Of a stretch of DNA of 64,000 bases, positions 63,834-64,000 are shown one piece after another. The position numbers and the translations under genes are program-made. This DNA comes from Nematopogon swammerdamellus (Eukaryota; Arthropoda; Insecta; Lepidoptera; Adelidae), in the NCBI GenBank assembly GCA_946902875.1, contig OX336351.1, positions 5,802,642 to 5,866,641 on the forward strand, in the 5' to 3' direction. Position 1 is the stretch's first letter. Every line of letters begins with the position of its first letter. A model generated the notes under the pieces. That model was not told the DNA's origin, ran no database searches, and saw only the letters and a program-made list of their open reading frames with translations.

Positions 63834-64000
63834 AAAACCGACCAAGTGCGAGTCGGACTCGCGCACCGAGGTATCCACACCACAAAAAAATACATTGAAA
63901 AAAAAACATGTTTCTTGCATGGGAACCCCCTTAATATTTTACTTTTTCTATTTTTTATTATTTGTTGTTATATCATCCGCCATAATAACACATATTCTGT
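63834..64000 (+). mobile_element. Start of an ACCGACCAAGTGCGAGTCGG repeat, cut by the window edge
   Basis: ACCGACCAAGTGCGAGTCGG and ACTCGCGCACCGAGG is a very common lepidopteran repeat start. It continues CATGTTTCTTGCATGGGAAC, also seen decayed at 4435-4470. Confidence 0.75.

Noticed and set aside
62214..64000. Upstream IDH3A exons within the window
   Set aside because: I looked for the conserved N-terminal IDH3 segments on the minus strand and found only repeat sequence. They must lie beyond 64000.

Overview
The window looks like part of a moth or butterfly (Lepidoptera) nuclear genome. It is AT-rich, gene-poor and packed with short mobile elements of types common in Lepidoptera: tRNA-headed and 5S-rRNA-headed SINEs, Helitrons ending in CTAG, RTE-, CR1- and Jockey-type LINE remnants, hAT and mariner MITEs, and a short (TTAGG)n tract with the insect telomere motif. 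I see no true rRNA or tRNA gene, no CRISPR array and no prokaryotic gene layout. I cannot name the species.

The one clearly recognised host gene is the catalytic alpha subunit of mitochondrial NAD-dependent isocitrate dehydrogenase (IDH3A), on the minus strand. Three internal exons (61998-62213, 60486-60621, 58270-58383) join in frame with canonical splice sites. They are followed by two separate terminal exons, 51881-52105 and 39798-40025. Each starts in phase 0 after an AG, encodes the same C-terminal part of the enzyme (52 of 74 residues identical) and has its own stop. They are best read as alternative, mutually exclusive last exons. The distal exon carries the normal NAD-binding sequence [11 protein letters not shown]; the proximal one reads [11 protein letters not shown], with the coenzyme-specificity aspartate replaced. 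The 5' exons, including the mitochondrial presequence, lie beyond position 64000.

A small two-exon gene on the plus strand (52645-53673, product not recognised) is nested in the IDH3A intron between the proximal terminal exon and the exon before it. It carries a run of ten A that puts its acidic C-terminal tail out of frame.

Region by region: 1-39 kb, outside the gene on its 3' side, is a mosaic of SINEs, LINE ends, MITEs and AT-rich sequence with no confident gene. The intron between the two terminal exons (40-52 kb) holds a hAT element 79 bp from the distal acceptor. It also holds a 4.2-kb transposon at 42676-46896 with CAC...GTG ends and a 5-bp CACCG target duplication, resembling Transib/RAG-type elements. 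That transposon is inserted in a LINE, and an unoccupied copy of the same target lies in the window near 54668. Its centre is a 1.28-kb array of 100-bp repeats, about seven in one direction and seven inverted. From 52 to 64 kb the IDH3A exons are closely flanked by SINEs, Helitron-like repeats and a Jockey-type insertion.

The SINEs are modular. One shared central body is found behind a tRNA-like head, behind a head with a 5S rRNA-like segment, and behind the end of a third repeat, provisionally called R1L here.
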